Shown piece after piece: positions 43,042 through 52,030 of a stretch of DNA of 64,000 nucleotides. The notes below the pieces were generated by a model. It saw only the letters and a program-made list of their open reading frames with translations, ran no database searches and was not told where the DNA came from. The DNA lies in NCBI GenBank assembly GCA_021325675.1, contig JAJTCM010000003.1, forward strand, positions 62,001-126,000, in the 5' to 3' direction. The translations under genes were made by a program, and so were the position numbers. Each line of letters opens with the position of its first letter. Position 1 is the first letter of the stretch. Source of the DNA: Crocinitomicaceae bacterium. Lineage in GTDB: Bacteria > Bacteroidota > Bacteroidia > Flavobacteriales_D > Crocinitomicaceae.

Positions 43042-43446
43042 ATGAGAAATTTTCTTATCCTGGCCTGCTTCTTTACCTGCTTAACCTCTTTCGGCCAGAA
43101 ACAAATCCCGGTGACCATTGAATGGCAATTCCGGAACCTGGTGGAAGGCTACGAGCACGACAACAAGCTGCTGGTTTACCTGGACGGGAACCTGCTGGGC
43201 GAATCTTCCGTTAAGAACGAAGTGGAAACCAACAGCATGGATTTTACCGTTCCGAAAGGAAAACATACCATCAAAATTGTCAGCTACAGCCTCTACGAAG
43301 GAAACTGGGAAATCCGCTCGGTTGAGAACGAATATTCAACGAACGGAACAATAGAACGGCAGCATAAATTCAAGAAAAAAACGAAAATTTTCCTTATATT
43401 TGACATGGATAAGACAGAACCTGTTGTCGACATCCGGTCATTGTAG
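43042..43446 (+). CDS. Small secreted beta protein (tandem paralogue 2)
   Basis: 134 residues with a signal peptide (RNFLILACFFTCLTSFGQ). It shares with its neighbour the lines NLVEGYEHDNKLLVYLDGN, KGKHTIKIVSYSLYEGNWE and ENEYSTNGTIE. The two thus arose by tandem duplication. It starts 7 bases after the previous stop and ends 11 bases before the alkaline phosphatase start, so an operon is likely. Confidence 0.75.
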   Translation: MRNFLILACFFTCLTSFGQKQIPVTIEWQFRNLVEGYEHDNKLLVYLDGNLLGESSVKNEVETNSMDFTVPKGKHTIKIVSYSLYEGNWEIRSVENEYSTNGTIERQHKFKKKTKIFLIFDMDKTEPVVDIRSL

Positions 43447-43457
43447 TTGAAAATTAT

Positions 43458-45092
43458 ATGAAAAAAAATGTATGCCTTTTCCTGGCGCTGATCCCTTTCC
43501 TGGCACAAAGCCAGATTGCAGCTAAACCGAAGCTTGTAGTCGGTATTGTTGTTGACCAGATGTGTTACGATTATTTGTACCGCTACCAGGACAAGTTCAG
43601 CGAAAACGGCTTTAAAAAACTGATGAAAGGCGGCACGAACTGCCAGAACACACAGTATATTTATGTACCGACTTACACCGGGCCGGGCCATGCATCGATT
43701 TACACCGGGACAACTCCAAGCAATCACGGCATCGTAGCCAACGAGTGGTTTGTCCGTTCCTCCAAAAAAGAAACCAACTGTGTAGACGACTCCCTCGTAA
43801 AACCGGTGGGAAGCGCTTCCGGAGACGGGAAAAAATCGCCCCGTAACCTGCTCGCCAATACCATTACGGACCAGCTCCGCCTGACATACACCGGCTCAAA
43901 GGTGATTTCCGTTTCGATCAAAGACAGGAGCGCTATTTTACCGGGCGGCCATTTATCCAGCGGATCGTATTGGTTTGATTATTCCACAGGCGGTTTTCTC
44001 ACCAGCAGTTTTTTCAAACAGGAGTTGCCGGCCTGGGTGCAGGAATTCAACCAGGAAAAGCGTGCGGACCAATACATGGTGCAAAGCTGGAATACCCTCT
44101 ACCCGATCACTTCTTATACAGAAAGCGGTGCGGACAACTCCAAATACGAGCATTTGCTTGGGAACAAAAAAACACCTGAATTTCCATACGATTTTAAAGT
44201 ATTAAATAAAGGCGCCAGGAACTATGAGCTGTTTACCATTACGCCTTTCGCCAATACTTACCTCGCGGATTTCGCCTTAAAAGCATTGAAAAATGAACAG
44301 CTGGGCACGGACGATATTCCTGATGTACTGGCGATCAGCTTTTCAACACCGGACATCGCTGGCCACAGCTTTGGGCCGTATTCCATAGAAATCGAAGACA
44401 TTTACCTGCGCCTTGACCTGGAAATTGAAAAAATCCTCGATCAGCTGGAATCTACCATCGGTAAGGACAATTTTGTGCTTTTCCTCACTGCCGACCACGC
44501 CGTTGTTCCCGTTCCGCAATACCTGGCTGACAAACAGCTTCCGGGCGGCTATGTCTTCATGAAGCCTTTGCAGGAAAAGCTTAATCAGGCGCTCGCCGAG
44601 AAATACGGCACAGGGATCATTGAAGAGATCACCAACGACAATATTTACCTCAACCGCAGCCTGATCGCTGAAAAGCAGTTTGATAAAGAGGAAATAGAAG
44701 AGCTGATCTCCCGCATGCTGCTCGAAGAAAAAGGCATCAAAAAAGCTTACGTGACCGAACAATTGCTCGAAGATGGTGGTGACGAGTGGCTTGCGCTGGT
44801 ACAAAAAGGCTACCGCTACGATTTGAGCGGCGACGTGATCTTTATCCTCGAGCCGGGCTATCTCCCAAAAACCGAGCTGAATGACAACACCCACAAAGGA
44901 ACGAGCCACGGTTCAGCTTTCAATTATGATACGCAAGTGCCGCTTTTATGGTACGGAAAGGATATTCCTGTTAAAAATATATATAGAAAGGTCCAGATCA
45001 CTGATATTACGGCTACTTTGGCACTTATTTTGCAGGTTCAGCGACCGAATGCCTGTACAGGGCAGCCCATCATCGAAATACTTGAAAAATGA
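43458..45092 (+). CDS. pafA: PafA-type alkaline phosphatase
   Basis: 544 residues, close to the length of PafA from Elizabethkingia. Signal peptide at the N-terminus. Metal ligand Asp33 (VVDQMCYDY), nucleophile Thr74 in PTYTGPGHAS, further ligands in STPDIAGHSFGP, TADHAVVP and KGTSHGSAF. The Thr nucleophile marks the PafA branch rather than the Ser-type PhoA. It hydrolyses phosphate monoesters in the periplasm. The stop overlaps the start of the next gene by four bases. The exact substrate range is not shown by sequence. Confidence 0.9.
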   Translation: MKKNVCLFLALIPFLAQSQIAAKPKLVVGIVVDQMCYDYLYRYQDKFSENGFKKLMKGGTNCQNTQYIYVPTYTGPGHASIYTGTTPSNHGIVANEWFVRSSKKETNCVDDSLVKPVGSASGDGKKSPRNLLANTITDQLRLTYTGSKVISVSIKDRSAILPGGHLSSGSYWFDYSTGGFLTSSFFKQELPAWVQEFNQEKRADQYMVQSWNTLYPITSYTESGADNSKYEHLLGNKKTPEFPYDFKVLNKGARNYELFTITPFANTYLADFALKALKNEQLGTDDIPDVLAISFSTPDIAGHSFGPYSIEIEDIYLRLDLEIEKILDQLESTIGKDNFVLFLTADHAVVPVPQYLADKQLPGGYVFMKPLQEKLNQALAEKYGTGIIEEITNDNIYLNRSLIAEKQFDKEEIEELISRMLLEEKGIKKAYVTEQLLEDGGDEWLALVQKGYRYDLSGDVIFILEPGYLPKTELNDNTHKGTSHGSAFNYDTQVPLLWYGKDIPVKNIYRKVQITDITATLALILQVQRPNACTGQPIIEILEK

Positions 45093-45571
45093 AACTGTTA
45101 GCATCATTCCTCTTAGTCCTGACAAGCCTGAGCGCTTTCGGACAAAAACAGCCTGCGGTAAAGATCCCGGAGCTGAACCAAAAAATTATTGATTTCGTTA
45201 ACCTGAACATCGGCAAGAAAGTCGGGCGCGGCGAATGCTGGGATTTAGTCCAGATTCCACTGACGGAAAACAACGCCAAGTGGGACGGTAAATACGACTT
45301 CGGTAAAAAAATCGATTACAAGAAAGACGTCGTTTATCCGGGTGACATCATCCAGTTTGAAAACGTCGTGATCGACTACGAAGACGAAGTAAAAATGTAT
45401 ACGATTACACTTGACCACCACACGGCTGTTGTATATGAAGTGATTGCCCCGGGAGTGTACAAAGTTGCGGAGCAAAACACAAACATGCATGGCCGCAAGG
45501 TAGCAATTGACGATCTCGACCTGAAGTTTGTTACGAAAGGTACTGTCCAGTTCTTCAGACCGCAGAAATAG
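45089..45571 (+). CDS. Secreted CHAP-like protein of possible cysteine-peptidase fold
   Basis: 160 residues with a signal peptide (MKLLASFLLVLTSLSAFGQ). It has a candidate Cys-His-Asn set: Cys50 in GRGECWDLV, His111/112 in LDHHTAVVYEV, and Gln130/Asn131 in VAEQNTNMHG, plus YPGDIIQFENV, the pattern of NlpC/P60 and CHAP domains. It resembles the BBC1/AIM3-type cysteine proteinase-fold domain as I recall it. It overlaps pafA by four bases. The substrate is unknown and activity is inferred. Confidence 0.65.
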   Translation: MKLLASFLLVLTSLSAFGQKQPAVKIPELNQKIIDFVNLNIGKKVGRGECWDLVQIPLTENNAKWDGKYDFGKKIDYKKDVVYPGDIIQFENVVIDYEDEVKMYTITLDHHTAVVYEVIAPGVYKVAEQNTNMHGRKVAIDDLDLKFVTKGTVQFFRPQK

Positions 45572-45741
45572 GCATATTTAGATCGCAAAGGCTTCAAAGT
45601 GAGTGCAAAGGCCGCGAAATTTTTTGAATAAGGGTGTGTATTAAGGAAGCAAGGATATTGAAAAAAAGACGTTTACATCTTTGCTATCCAGGCTTTACTC
45701 GCGTTCCCGGCGAGTACTTTGCCAAGTTTGCGATCCCAACC

Positions 45742-46590
45742 TTACCGGTTTCCACCTAAATGGTATGCAACCAGGGCATCAACCGGTTTTTGAATGATTG
45801 TACCGATTGTAATTTCCAATTCTGTAGCAGCGCGTTTCAACTCAGCTTCGAAAACATAGGCAATCGATCCCACAAAATGAACTTCTGTTTCGCGGTAGCC
45901 CGGGTAGCAGCACACGTGGATTTCCATGAATTTTTTCATCCCGGCATACACCATTTCTTTCAGGTAAGGCTCTGAAGCGTGCCCGGCAATGAAGGTTGTA
46001 AATGATGCGAGGTAAACGTTGGCGCTGCCCTGCCTGTAAATGCGTTCCACCAGCTCATCGCGGGTCAATGCAAATTCTTTCGTGAAAGCATCTGCCAGGT
46101 TTTGCGGCAGCTGACCATAGAAATAAGCCGCCAGCAGCTGCTTGCCAAAGTAGCTTCCACTGCCTTCATCCCCTAAAATATAGCCCAGTGACGGGCTTTT
46201 TTTGTGGAGTGTTTTTCCGTCAAAAAAACAGGAATTGGAGCCAGTTCCAATGATACAGGAAATAGCGGGTTTCCCCGAATAAGTTGCATGGGCGCAAGCC
46301 ATTAAATCCTGGTCTACGGCAATGTTGGCGTTTACAAAAATCCCTTTTAGCGCATTCGCTACAATTTCCTGCATGGCGGGATCAGCACAGCCTGCACCGT
46401 AAAAATATACCGCCTGAATTTCAGCTGCGTGCTGCATAATTCCCGGGTGTTTACGCACCGTTTCGGAAATAACCGCCTCCGGGTGAAAATATGGATTGAA
46501 ACCCACCGTGGAAAATAAAGCCTGGTGACCGGTTTTATCCACCAGAACCCAATCACTTTTGGTAGAACCGCTGTCGACTATAAAAAACAT
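45742..46590 (-). CDS. BadF/BadG-type ATPase, N-acetylglucosamine kinase-like
   Basis: 282 residues from ATG 46590; five further codons upstream are open. ASKHA fold: phosphate-1 motif FIVDSGSTKSDWVLVD, phosphate-2 CIIGTGSNSCFFDG, and the adenosine motif FVGSIAYVFE. The SLGYILGDEGSGSYFGKQLL segment is the BadF/GlcNAc-kinase signature. Such proteins phosphorylate amino sugars recycled from the wall, using ATP. It is divergent from the Entner-Doudoroff operon, but no functional link is shown. Confidence 0.83.
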   Translation of the reverse strand: MFFIVDSGSTKSDWVLVDKTGHQALFSTVGFNPYFHPEAVISETVRKHPGIMQHAAEIQAVYFYGAGCADPAMQEIVANALKGIFVNANIAVDQDLMACAHATYSGKPAISCIIGTGSNSCFFDGKTLHKKSPSLGYILGDEGSGSYFGKQLLAAYFYGQLPQNLADAFTKEFALTRDELVERIYRQGSANVYLASFTTFIAGHASEPYLKEMVYAGMKKFMEIHVCCYPGYRETEVHFVGSIAYVFEAELKRAATELEITIGTIIQKPVDALVAYHLGGNR

Positions 46591-46616
46591 GGTGCAAATA
46601 AACAAATTTTAATGCA

Positions 46617-46659
46617 GAATTGAGAATGAAGAATTGAGAATGAAGAATGGAGAATGGAA
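46617..46659. repeat. Degenerate heptanucleotide repeats
   Basis: GAATTGAGAATGAAGAATTG and the following units form six or so imperfect heptamers related to the 18894-18991 array. An inverted counterpart (CCATTCTTCATTTTCAATT) lies at 46709-46727, joining directly to the dispersed repeat. Confidence 0.75.
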
Positions 46660-46723
46660 TTTGAAGATCTGAAAATGAAGAACCCAGAAATTCCCTCTAA
46701 CTAATTTTCCATTCTTCATTTTC

Positions 46724-46757
46724 AATTAGCTACGCTGCTACCTTTGGTGATCTCAAT
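46724..46757 (+). repeat. Dispersed intergenic repeat, copy upstream of zwf
   Basis: Reads AATTAGCTACGCTGCTACC then TTTGGTGATCTCAATT. It matches the minus-strand copy at 38761-38795 and the coding copy at 61601-61634. Confidence 0.85.
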
Positions 46758-46774
46758 TATAATAACTAATTTAG
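46743..46774 (+). promoter_or_regulatory. Candidate promoter of the Entner-Doudoroff operon, -33 box inside the repeat
   Basis: TTTG (46743-46746), 20 bases, then TAATTTAG (46767-46774), one mismatch from TANNTTTG. The zwf ATG follows at 46807. The TTTG is part of the dispersed repeat, at the same place and spacing as in the trhO promoter. Confidence 0.5.
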
Positions 46775-46806
46775 TATGAGTTTCACTTTTACAGGAACAA
46801 ATATAC

Positions 46807-48279
46807 ATGAGTAAAAAAACAAAACACAGCGAAAAATTCGACCCTTTTAATATCATTGTCTTTGGCGGCGATGGCGACCTGGCTTTACGCAAGATCTACC
46901 CGGCACTTTTTCACCGCTTCCTGGACGGACAGTTTCACGATAATTTCAACATTGCAGCGATCACCCGGAAAGAGCCGGAAAGCCTGGAGTTTTATGAGCA
47001 GCTTGAACGCTTTATTGCCAATTCGATCAACGGTGTGGAAAAACATGCGCTTGAGATCCGTCAGTTTATGGATAAAGTGTGCCTGATTAAAATCAAGGAA
47101 CATTCCGAAAAAGGCTATAGCGGCCTGAGTGAATTTACAGCCCAATTTCCGGATTACCGGAATATTTATTATTTCTCGACACCATCAGCGGCTTTTGGCG
47201 AAATTGCCCGCACGCTGAAAGCTGCCAACCTGATTGATGAATACAGCAAAGTTGTTCTGGAAAAGCCGCTGGGATACAGTCTCGAATCATCGAACGCCAT
47301 CAACGCTTCCATCAGCACGGCTTTCCAGGAAAACCAGATTTACCGGATCGACCATTACCTGGGGAAAGAAACCGTACAAAACCTGATGGTGCTCCGCTTT
47401 ACCAATAATCTTTTTGAGAAAGCCTGGAACGGTGAAAACATTGACAATGTGCAGATTACCGTTTCAGAAAACCTGGGCGTTGAAAACCGCGGTGATTATT
47501 ACGACAATGCGGGCGCTTTGCTCGACATGGTACAAAACCACCTGCTTCAGCTTTTATGCCTTGTTGCGATGGAGCCCCCGTATATCCTCGACGCTGACCA
47601 GGTGAGAAACGAAAAGCTCAAAGTACTCCATTCCCTGCGCCATTTCACAAAAAAAACGGTGCTTACGGATACAGCGAAAGGACAATATACCCGCGGGAGC
47701 ATCAACGGGCAAGAAGTAAGCTCCTATCTCGAAGACATTCAAAAATATAGTTCCAAAACGGAAACTTTTGTTGCCATTAAAGCTTTTGTTGATAATTGGC
47801 GCTGGAAAGACGTGCCTTTTTACCTCAGGACGGGCAAACGGATGAAAAAACGCTATTCTGAGATTGTAATCAACTTCAAAACGGTGAAGCACAACATTTT
47901 CCCTTCCCAGGAAAAACTGTCGAACAACAAGCTGATTATCCGCCTGCAGCCCGAAGAACGGATTGAGCTCGTGCAAATGACAAAAATCCCCGGTCCGGGC
48001 GGTTACCGCTACAAGCCGATTTCCCTGAAGCTCGATTATGTTGACTCCTTCAAGGAACGCTTCCCGGACGCTTACGAACGCCTGATTATTGACGTAATCC
48101 GCGGGAACCAGACGCTTTTCATGCGCCAGGATGAGCTGGAAGCCGCCTGGAAGTGGACCGAATCCATTTCAAACAACTGGAAAGCGGCGAACATGCCCAA
48201 TGCGCTCTACGAAGCCGGAAGCTGGGGCCCGGGTGACAGCGTGATGGAAGGCGAAGACAGCTGGATAACCAAAGCATAA
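46807..48279 (+). CDS. zwf: Glucose-6-phosphate dehydrogenase
   Basis: 490 residues. The nucleotide-binding start is VFGGDGDLALRKIYPALF at 18-35 (GGDGD instead of the common GASGD). The active-site signature RIDHYLGKE is near 180-188, with the conserved VLEKPLG before it. It oxidises glucose 6-phosphate to 6-phosphogluconolactone with NADP or NAD. First gene of the operon; pgl begins four bases after its stop. Confidence 0.94.
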   Translation: MSKKTKHSEKFDPFNIIVFGGDGDLALRKIYPALFHRFLDGQFHDNFNIAAITRKEPESLEFYEQLERFIANSINGVEKHALEIRQFMDKVCLIKIKEHSEKGYSGLSEFTAQFPDYRNIYYFSTPSAAFGEIARTLKAANLIDEYSKVVLEKPLGYSLESSNAINASISTAFQENQIYRIDHYLGKETVQNLMVLRFTNNLFEKAWNGENIDNVQITVSENLGVENRGDYYDNAGALLDMVQNHLLQLLCLVAMEPPYILDADQVRNEKLKVLHSLRHFTKKTVLTDTAKGQYTRGSINGQEVSSYLEDIQKYSSKTETFVAIKAFVDNWRWKDVPFYLRTGKRMKKRYSEIVINFKTVKHNIFPSQEKLSNNKLIIRLQPEERIELVQMTKIPGPGGYRYKPISLKLDYVDSFKERFPDAYERLIIDVIRGNQTLFMRQDELEAAWKWTESISNNWKAANMPNALYEAGSWGPGDSVMEGEDSWITKA

Positions 48280-48283
48280 AACC

Positions 48284-48970
48284 ATGAAAGTGATCCATTT
48301 TGACGAACCTGCAGCCCTGGAGCTGAGCCTTTCCCGCAAAATCGGGGAAGACCTCGAAGCCCTTGTTTTTGAATACGGACAGGCCACGTTGCTGGTTTCC
48401 GGCGGCAGCAGTCCCATTGGCTTATTCAGGCAGCTCGCCCAAACAAAGCTTTCCTGGAAACGGATCCGGGTTGCCCTGATTGATGAGCGTTTCGTTCCGG
48501 CAGACAATGAGCATAGCAACGAACGGACCGTCAGAGCAAATTTAATACAAGGGTTAGCCTCAAAAGCTGCTTTTACGGGCATGATATACGATTCATATTC
48601 TTTGGAAAACAACCTGGAGCTTACGCGTAAGGCTTACGGAGAAATTATAGGGTCAGGAAATTACATTTCCCTCTTAGGCATGGGAACAGACGGCCACACG
48701 GCTTCCCTCTTCCCGGGCGATCCTGCTTCCGAAAGAAATTTGGAAGGCGAACATGCAGCCGGGATCATCAATACCCTGGCACCGGATTTCCCGCACGAAC
48801 GCATCAGCTGCAACAAACAAATGATCCTGAAAAGTAAAAAGATTTACCTCCTGATCAGCGGAAAACCCAAGCTCGACGTTTTAAATGAAGCTGTTGAAAA
48901 AGACCTGCCAGTTTCCCGTTTTATGGAGCACAAACACATTGAAACCTATTTTAGCGAACAGAAATTATGA
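48284..48970 (+). CDS. pgl: 6-phosphogluconolactonase
   Basis: 228 residues of the NagB/SOL family. Motifs LLVSGGSSPIGLFR, DERFVPADNEHSNERTV and LGMGTDGHTASLFPG are all present. It hydrolyses the lactone made by Zwf to 6-phosphogluconate. Its stop overlaps the edd start (ATGA), which fits tight co-expression of the pathway. Confidence 0.93.
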   Translation: MKVIHFDEPAALELSLSRKIGEDLEALVFEYGQATLLVSGGSSPIGLFRQLAQTKLSWKRIRVALIDERFVPADNEHSNERTVRANLIQGLASKAAFTGMIYDSYSLENNLELTRKAYGEIIGSGNYISLLGMGTDGHTASLFPGDPASERNLEGEHAAGIINTLAPDFPHERISCNKQMILKSKKIYLLISGKPKLDVLNEAVEKDLPVSRFMEHKHIETYFSEQKL

Positions 48971-50772
48971 ACAAGCAAATCTTACAGGTAACCGAACGCA
49001 TTATTAAACGCAGCCAGGCTACCCGGCAAAAATACATGGAGCAGATGCAGTCCGCTTTTAGCGAAGGCCTTTCCCGCGAAGTGCTCAGCTGCGGCAACCT
49101 CGCCCACGGCTTCGCGGGATGCGTGACTTCCGAAAAACTGGAGCTGGCCGATATGACAACACCCAATTTCGGGATCGTGACAGCTTACAATGATATGTTG
49201 TCTGCGCACAAGCCTTACGAACATTACCCTGAAAAACTGAGGGAATATGCCCACAAATACCAGGCTGTTGCCCAGGTTGCCGGCGGTGTTCCCGCGATGT
49301 GCGACGGTGTTACGCAGGGACGCCCCGGAATGGACCTTTCCCTTTTCAGCCGCGACGTGATTGCGCTTTCCACTGCCATTGCGCTTTCCCACAATATGTT
49401 TGACGGAACGCTTTGCCTGGGGATCTGCGATAAAATTGTGCCCGGGCTTGTGATCGGAACATTGAAATTCGGTCACCTGCCTACGATTTTTGTACCCGGC
49501 GGCCCCATGCCTTCGGGAATCAGCAACGATGAAAAAGCTAAAATACGCCAGGACTTTGCAGAAGGTAAAATCGACAGAAAAGAGCTCCTGAAAGGTGAGG
49601 CCGCTTCTTATCATTCGCCCGGAACATGCACGTTTTACGGTACGGCAAACAGTAACCAGATGCTGATGGAGATCATGGGCCTGCAGCTTCCCGGCTCGAG
49701 CTTTGTGAACCCGGGCACGCAACTGCGCGACTTACTGAATGAACACGCCGTAAAAATCCTTGCCGAAACAGTTCGGGAACGCTCTTTTGAACGCGCACTC
49801 TGCCATATTTATGATGAAAAAGCTGTTGTTAACGGCATCATCGGTTTGCTCGCTACGGGCGGCTCGACCAATCACACGCTTCACCTCATCGCCATGGCCC
49901 GTTCAGCCGGAATCCATATCAACTGGGAGGATTTTTCAGATTTATCGGAAGTTATCCCTTTGCTGGCGCGTGTTTACCCGAACGGCGCGGCTGATGTGAA
50001 CCATTTCCATGCGAGCGGAGGCATGGCTTTCGTCATTCGTACCCTGCTGGATAACGGTATGCTGCATGAAGACGTTCGTACCATACTTGGTAAAGGACTG
50101 CGTGAATTTACACGTGAGCCCAAAATATCCGAAAGCGGACAGCTCATTTGGGTTGACGGGCCTGAAGCGAGCCTGAACAACGCTATTCTCAGACCGGCAA
50201 ACGATGCTTTTTCCAAACACGGCGGCCTGGTTATGGTCCAGGGAAACATGGGCCGGTCGGTGATCAAAACTGCGGCTGTAAGCGATGAAAACCTTGTAAT
50301 CGAAGCTCCTGCTATGGTCTTCGATGAACAGGAAGATTTGATCCGGGCATTTAAAGCCGGAGAACTTGATAAGGATTTTATTGCCGTTTTACCCTTCCAG
50401 GGACCAAAACACAACGGAATGCCTGAACTGCACCAGCTCACCCCTGCCCTTACGGTTTTGCAGAAGCGCGGCTTTAAAATCGCGATGGTGACTGACGGGC
50501 GTATGTCGGGGGCATCAGGCAGGGTTCCTGCAGCCATTCACCTCACCCCGGAGGCGAAAGACGGCGGCCTGATCTCCAAAATCCAGAACGGTGACATGCT
50601 GCTGCTTGATGCCGTAAACGGAGAACTGACCTGCATTGATTTTGAAACGGTGAACGCGCGCCCTGCAAGAATTAAGGACAACTCCGGAACTTTCGGCATG
50701 GGAAGGGAATTGTTTGTTAACATGCGCCAGATTGTACGCTCAAGCGAAGAAGGCGCGAGCTTTATCTTTTAA
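48967..50772 (+). CDS. edd: 6-phosphogluconate dehydratase
   Basis: 601 residues of the IlvD/Edd family. Signature segments include [57 protein letters not shown] and [22 protein letters not shown]. Cysteines in the first three fit the [4Fe-4S] ligands. Length favours Edd over IlvD. It dehydrates 6-phosphogluconate to KDPG, the committed Entner-Doudoroff step. The gene overlaps pgl and precedes eda. Confidence 0.94.
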   Translation: MNKQILQVTERIIKRSQATRQKYMEQMQSAFSEGLSREVLSCGNLAHGFAGCVTSEKLELADMTTPNFGIVTAYNDMLSAHKPYEHYPEKLREYAHKYQAVAQVAGGVPAMCDGVTQGRPGMDLSLFSRDVIALSTAIALSHNMFDGTLCLGICDKIVPGLVIGTLKFGHLPTIFVPGGPMPSGISNDEKAKIRQDFAEGKIDRKELLKGEAASYHSPGTCTFYGTANSNQMLMEIMGLQLPGSSFVNPGTQLRDLLNEHAVKILAETVRERSFERALCHIYDEKAVVNGIIGLLATGGSTNHTLHLIAMARSAGIHINWEDFSDLSEVIPLLARVYPNGAADVNHFHASGGMAFVIRTLLDNGMLHEDVRTILGKGLREFTREPKISESGQLIWVDGPEASLNNAILRPANDAFSKHGGLVMVQGNMGRSVIKTAAVSDENLVIEAPAMVFDEQEDLIRAFKAGELDKDFIAVLPFQGPKHNGMPELHQLTPALTVLQKRGFKIAMVTDGRMSGASGRVPAAIHLTPEAKDGGLISKIQNGDMLLLDAVNGELTCIDFETVNARPARIKDNSGTFGMGRELFVNMRQIVRSSEEGASFIF

Positions 50773-50783
50773 ACCAAAATTTT

Positions 50784-51353
50784 ATGACAACTAAACAAAA
50801 TAATATCCGCGGCATTTTAAGCGACCACCCGATTATCCCGGTTGTAACATTCAACGACCTGCGGGAAATAGACCCCTTAATTGAGAAACTGCTCGCCATG
50901 GGTATTCATTGCATCGAAATCACTCTCCGGACCAAAATCGCTTTTGACGCGGTAAGGGCTGCGAAAGAGCTTCATGGAAATAAAATTGCCATTGGCGTTG
51001 GAACAATCACCCACCCGGACCATATTCTGACAGCAGAAGAAATCGGGGTGGATTTTATGGTTAGTCCGGGCCTGAGCGATGAGCTGATCCAGGCATTTGA
51101 TGCATGCAGCACTGCTTTTATTCCCGGGGTGGCCACACCCAGTGAAATTATCCGGGCTTCGCAGCATGGCTGGGACACGTTCAAATTTTTCCCGGCGCAC
51201 CTTTTCGGCGGAGCAGAAGCCCTGAAAGCTTACGGGCAGCTCTTTCCGCATGTCAAATTCTGTCCTACCGGTGGGATCAATGAAAGTACATATACCGCTT
51301 ATTCGGAATTGAACAACGTGATTTCCGTCGGGGGATCGTGGATGGTGAAATAA
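50784..51353 (+). CDS. eda: KDPG aldolase
   Basis: 189 residues, shorter than the usual 205-215 but with a complete active site: Glu45 and Arg49 in CIEITLRT, and Schiff-base Lys134 in FKFFPAH. The phosphate loop (CPTGGI) and GGSWMV follow, and the protein ends soon after, so the C-terminal helix is trimmed. It splits KDPG into pyruvate and glyceraldehyde 3-phosphate. Last gene of the operon; a terminator follows. Confidence 0.92.
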   Translation: MTTKQNNIRGILSDHPIIPVVTFNDLREIDPLIEKLLAMGIHCIEITLRTKIAFDAVRAAKELHGNKIAIGVGTITHPDHILTAEEIGVDFMVSPGLSDELIQAFDACSTAFIPGVATPSEIIRASQHGWDTFKFFPAHLFGGAEALKAYGQLFPHVKFCPTGGINESTYTAYSELNNVISVGGSWMVK

Positions 51354-51412
51354 CCTCTACGCCGGGGCTAAGACGTTAGCAGCGCTAAGGGTAAAAATTT
51401 AGTATAAAACAC

Positions 51413-51440
51413 AAAAGGCGGCCATTTCTGACCGCCTTTG
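51413..51440 (+). terminator. Terminator of the Entner-Doudoroff operon
   Basis: AAAGGCGG (51414-51421) pairs with CCGCCTTT (51432-51439) around CCATTTCTGA, with A and T flanks. It lies about 60 bases after the eda stop. Confidence 0.8.
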
Positions 51441-51514
51441 TATATTTTTATGAAGACTTGACCTGCGCTAACGCCAGGTTATCAATCCCGGCAGCTACCA
51501 GGACTACGCTCTTC

Positions 51515-51907
51515 TTATTTTGCTGTGAAAACGTGATCGATGTTTGACAGGTTCATCACCATCAGCTTATCATCCACTTTCGTTATAGTAAATATCTTTG
51601 ATTTTTTCTGTCCCGGTCCGTAGAACAGGAATAAGTCCACTTTATCTCCGTATTTCGTTGTTAACCATTTTCCGCTCAGATCTTCATAATCAGTACTGTC
51701 TTTGTACCAGCGCGCATCGAATGTTTCATCATCACGCAAATCAAAAAAGACATTGTTTATACCCAGGATTTCGTCCTTTTCAGGCCCAAAACCAACAACT
51801 TTAGTTAAAGTCCAGCGTTTCACAAAACGTTCATCCACATCAGAACCACACGCGGTTACTATAAGAAAAAGTGCACTGAAGAGTAAAAGCGTAATTTTTG
51901 TTTTCAT
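51515..51907 (-). CDS. Hypothetical lipoprotein, lipocalin-like
   Basis: 130 residues from ATG 51907. The signal ends in IVTAC, so it is a lipoprotein. The mature part has the shape of short lipocalin-like proteins common in Bacteroidota: RWTLTKVVGFG, FDLRDDETFDARWYKD, LSGKWLTTKYGDKVDLFLFY and KLMVMNLSN. Function unknown. A similar but non-identical protein is encoded at 62502-62936. Confidence 0.65.
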   Translation of the reverse strand: MKTKITLLLFSALFLIVTACGSDVDERFVKRWTLTKVVGFGPEKDEILGINNVFFDLRDDETFDARWYKDSTDYEDLSGKWLTTKYGDKVDLFLFYGPGQKKSKIFTITKVDDKLMVMNLSNIDHVFTAK

Positions 51908-52030
51908 AAGCATTTATATTTTAGTTTTATCCGTACAAAAATAGGATTTCTTTAGATACAAAAATAAAGCCGTATGATAAAATCTATCTTACCAGTTAAA
52001 ATAAATGCCCGATGAATGAACTAAACTGTT

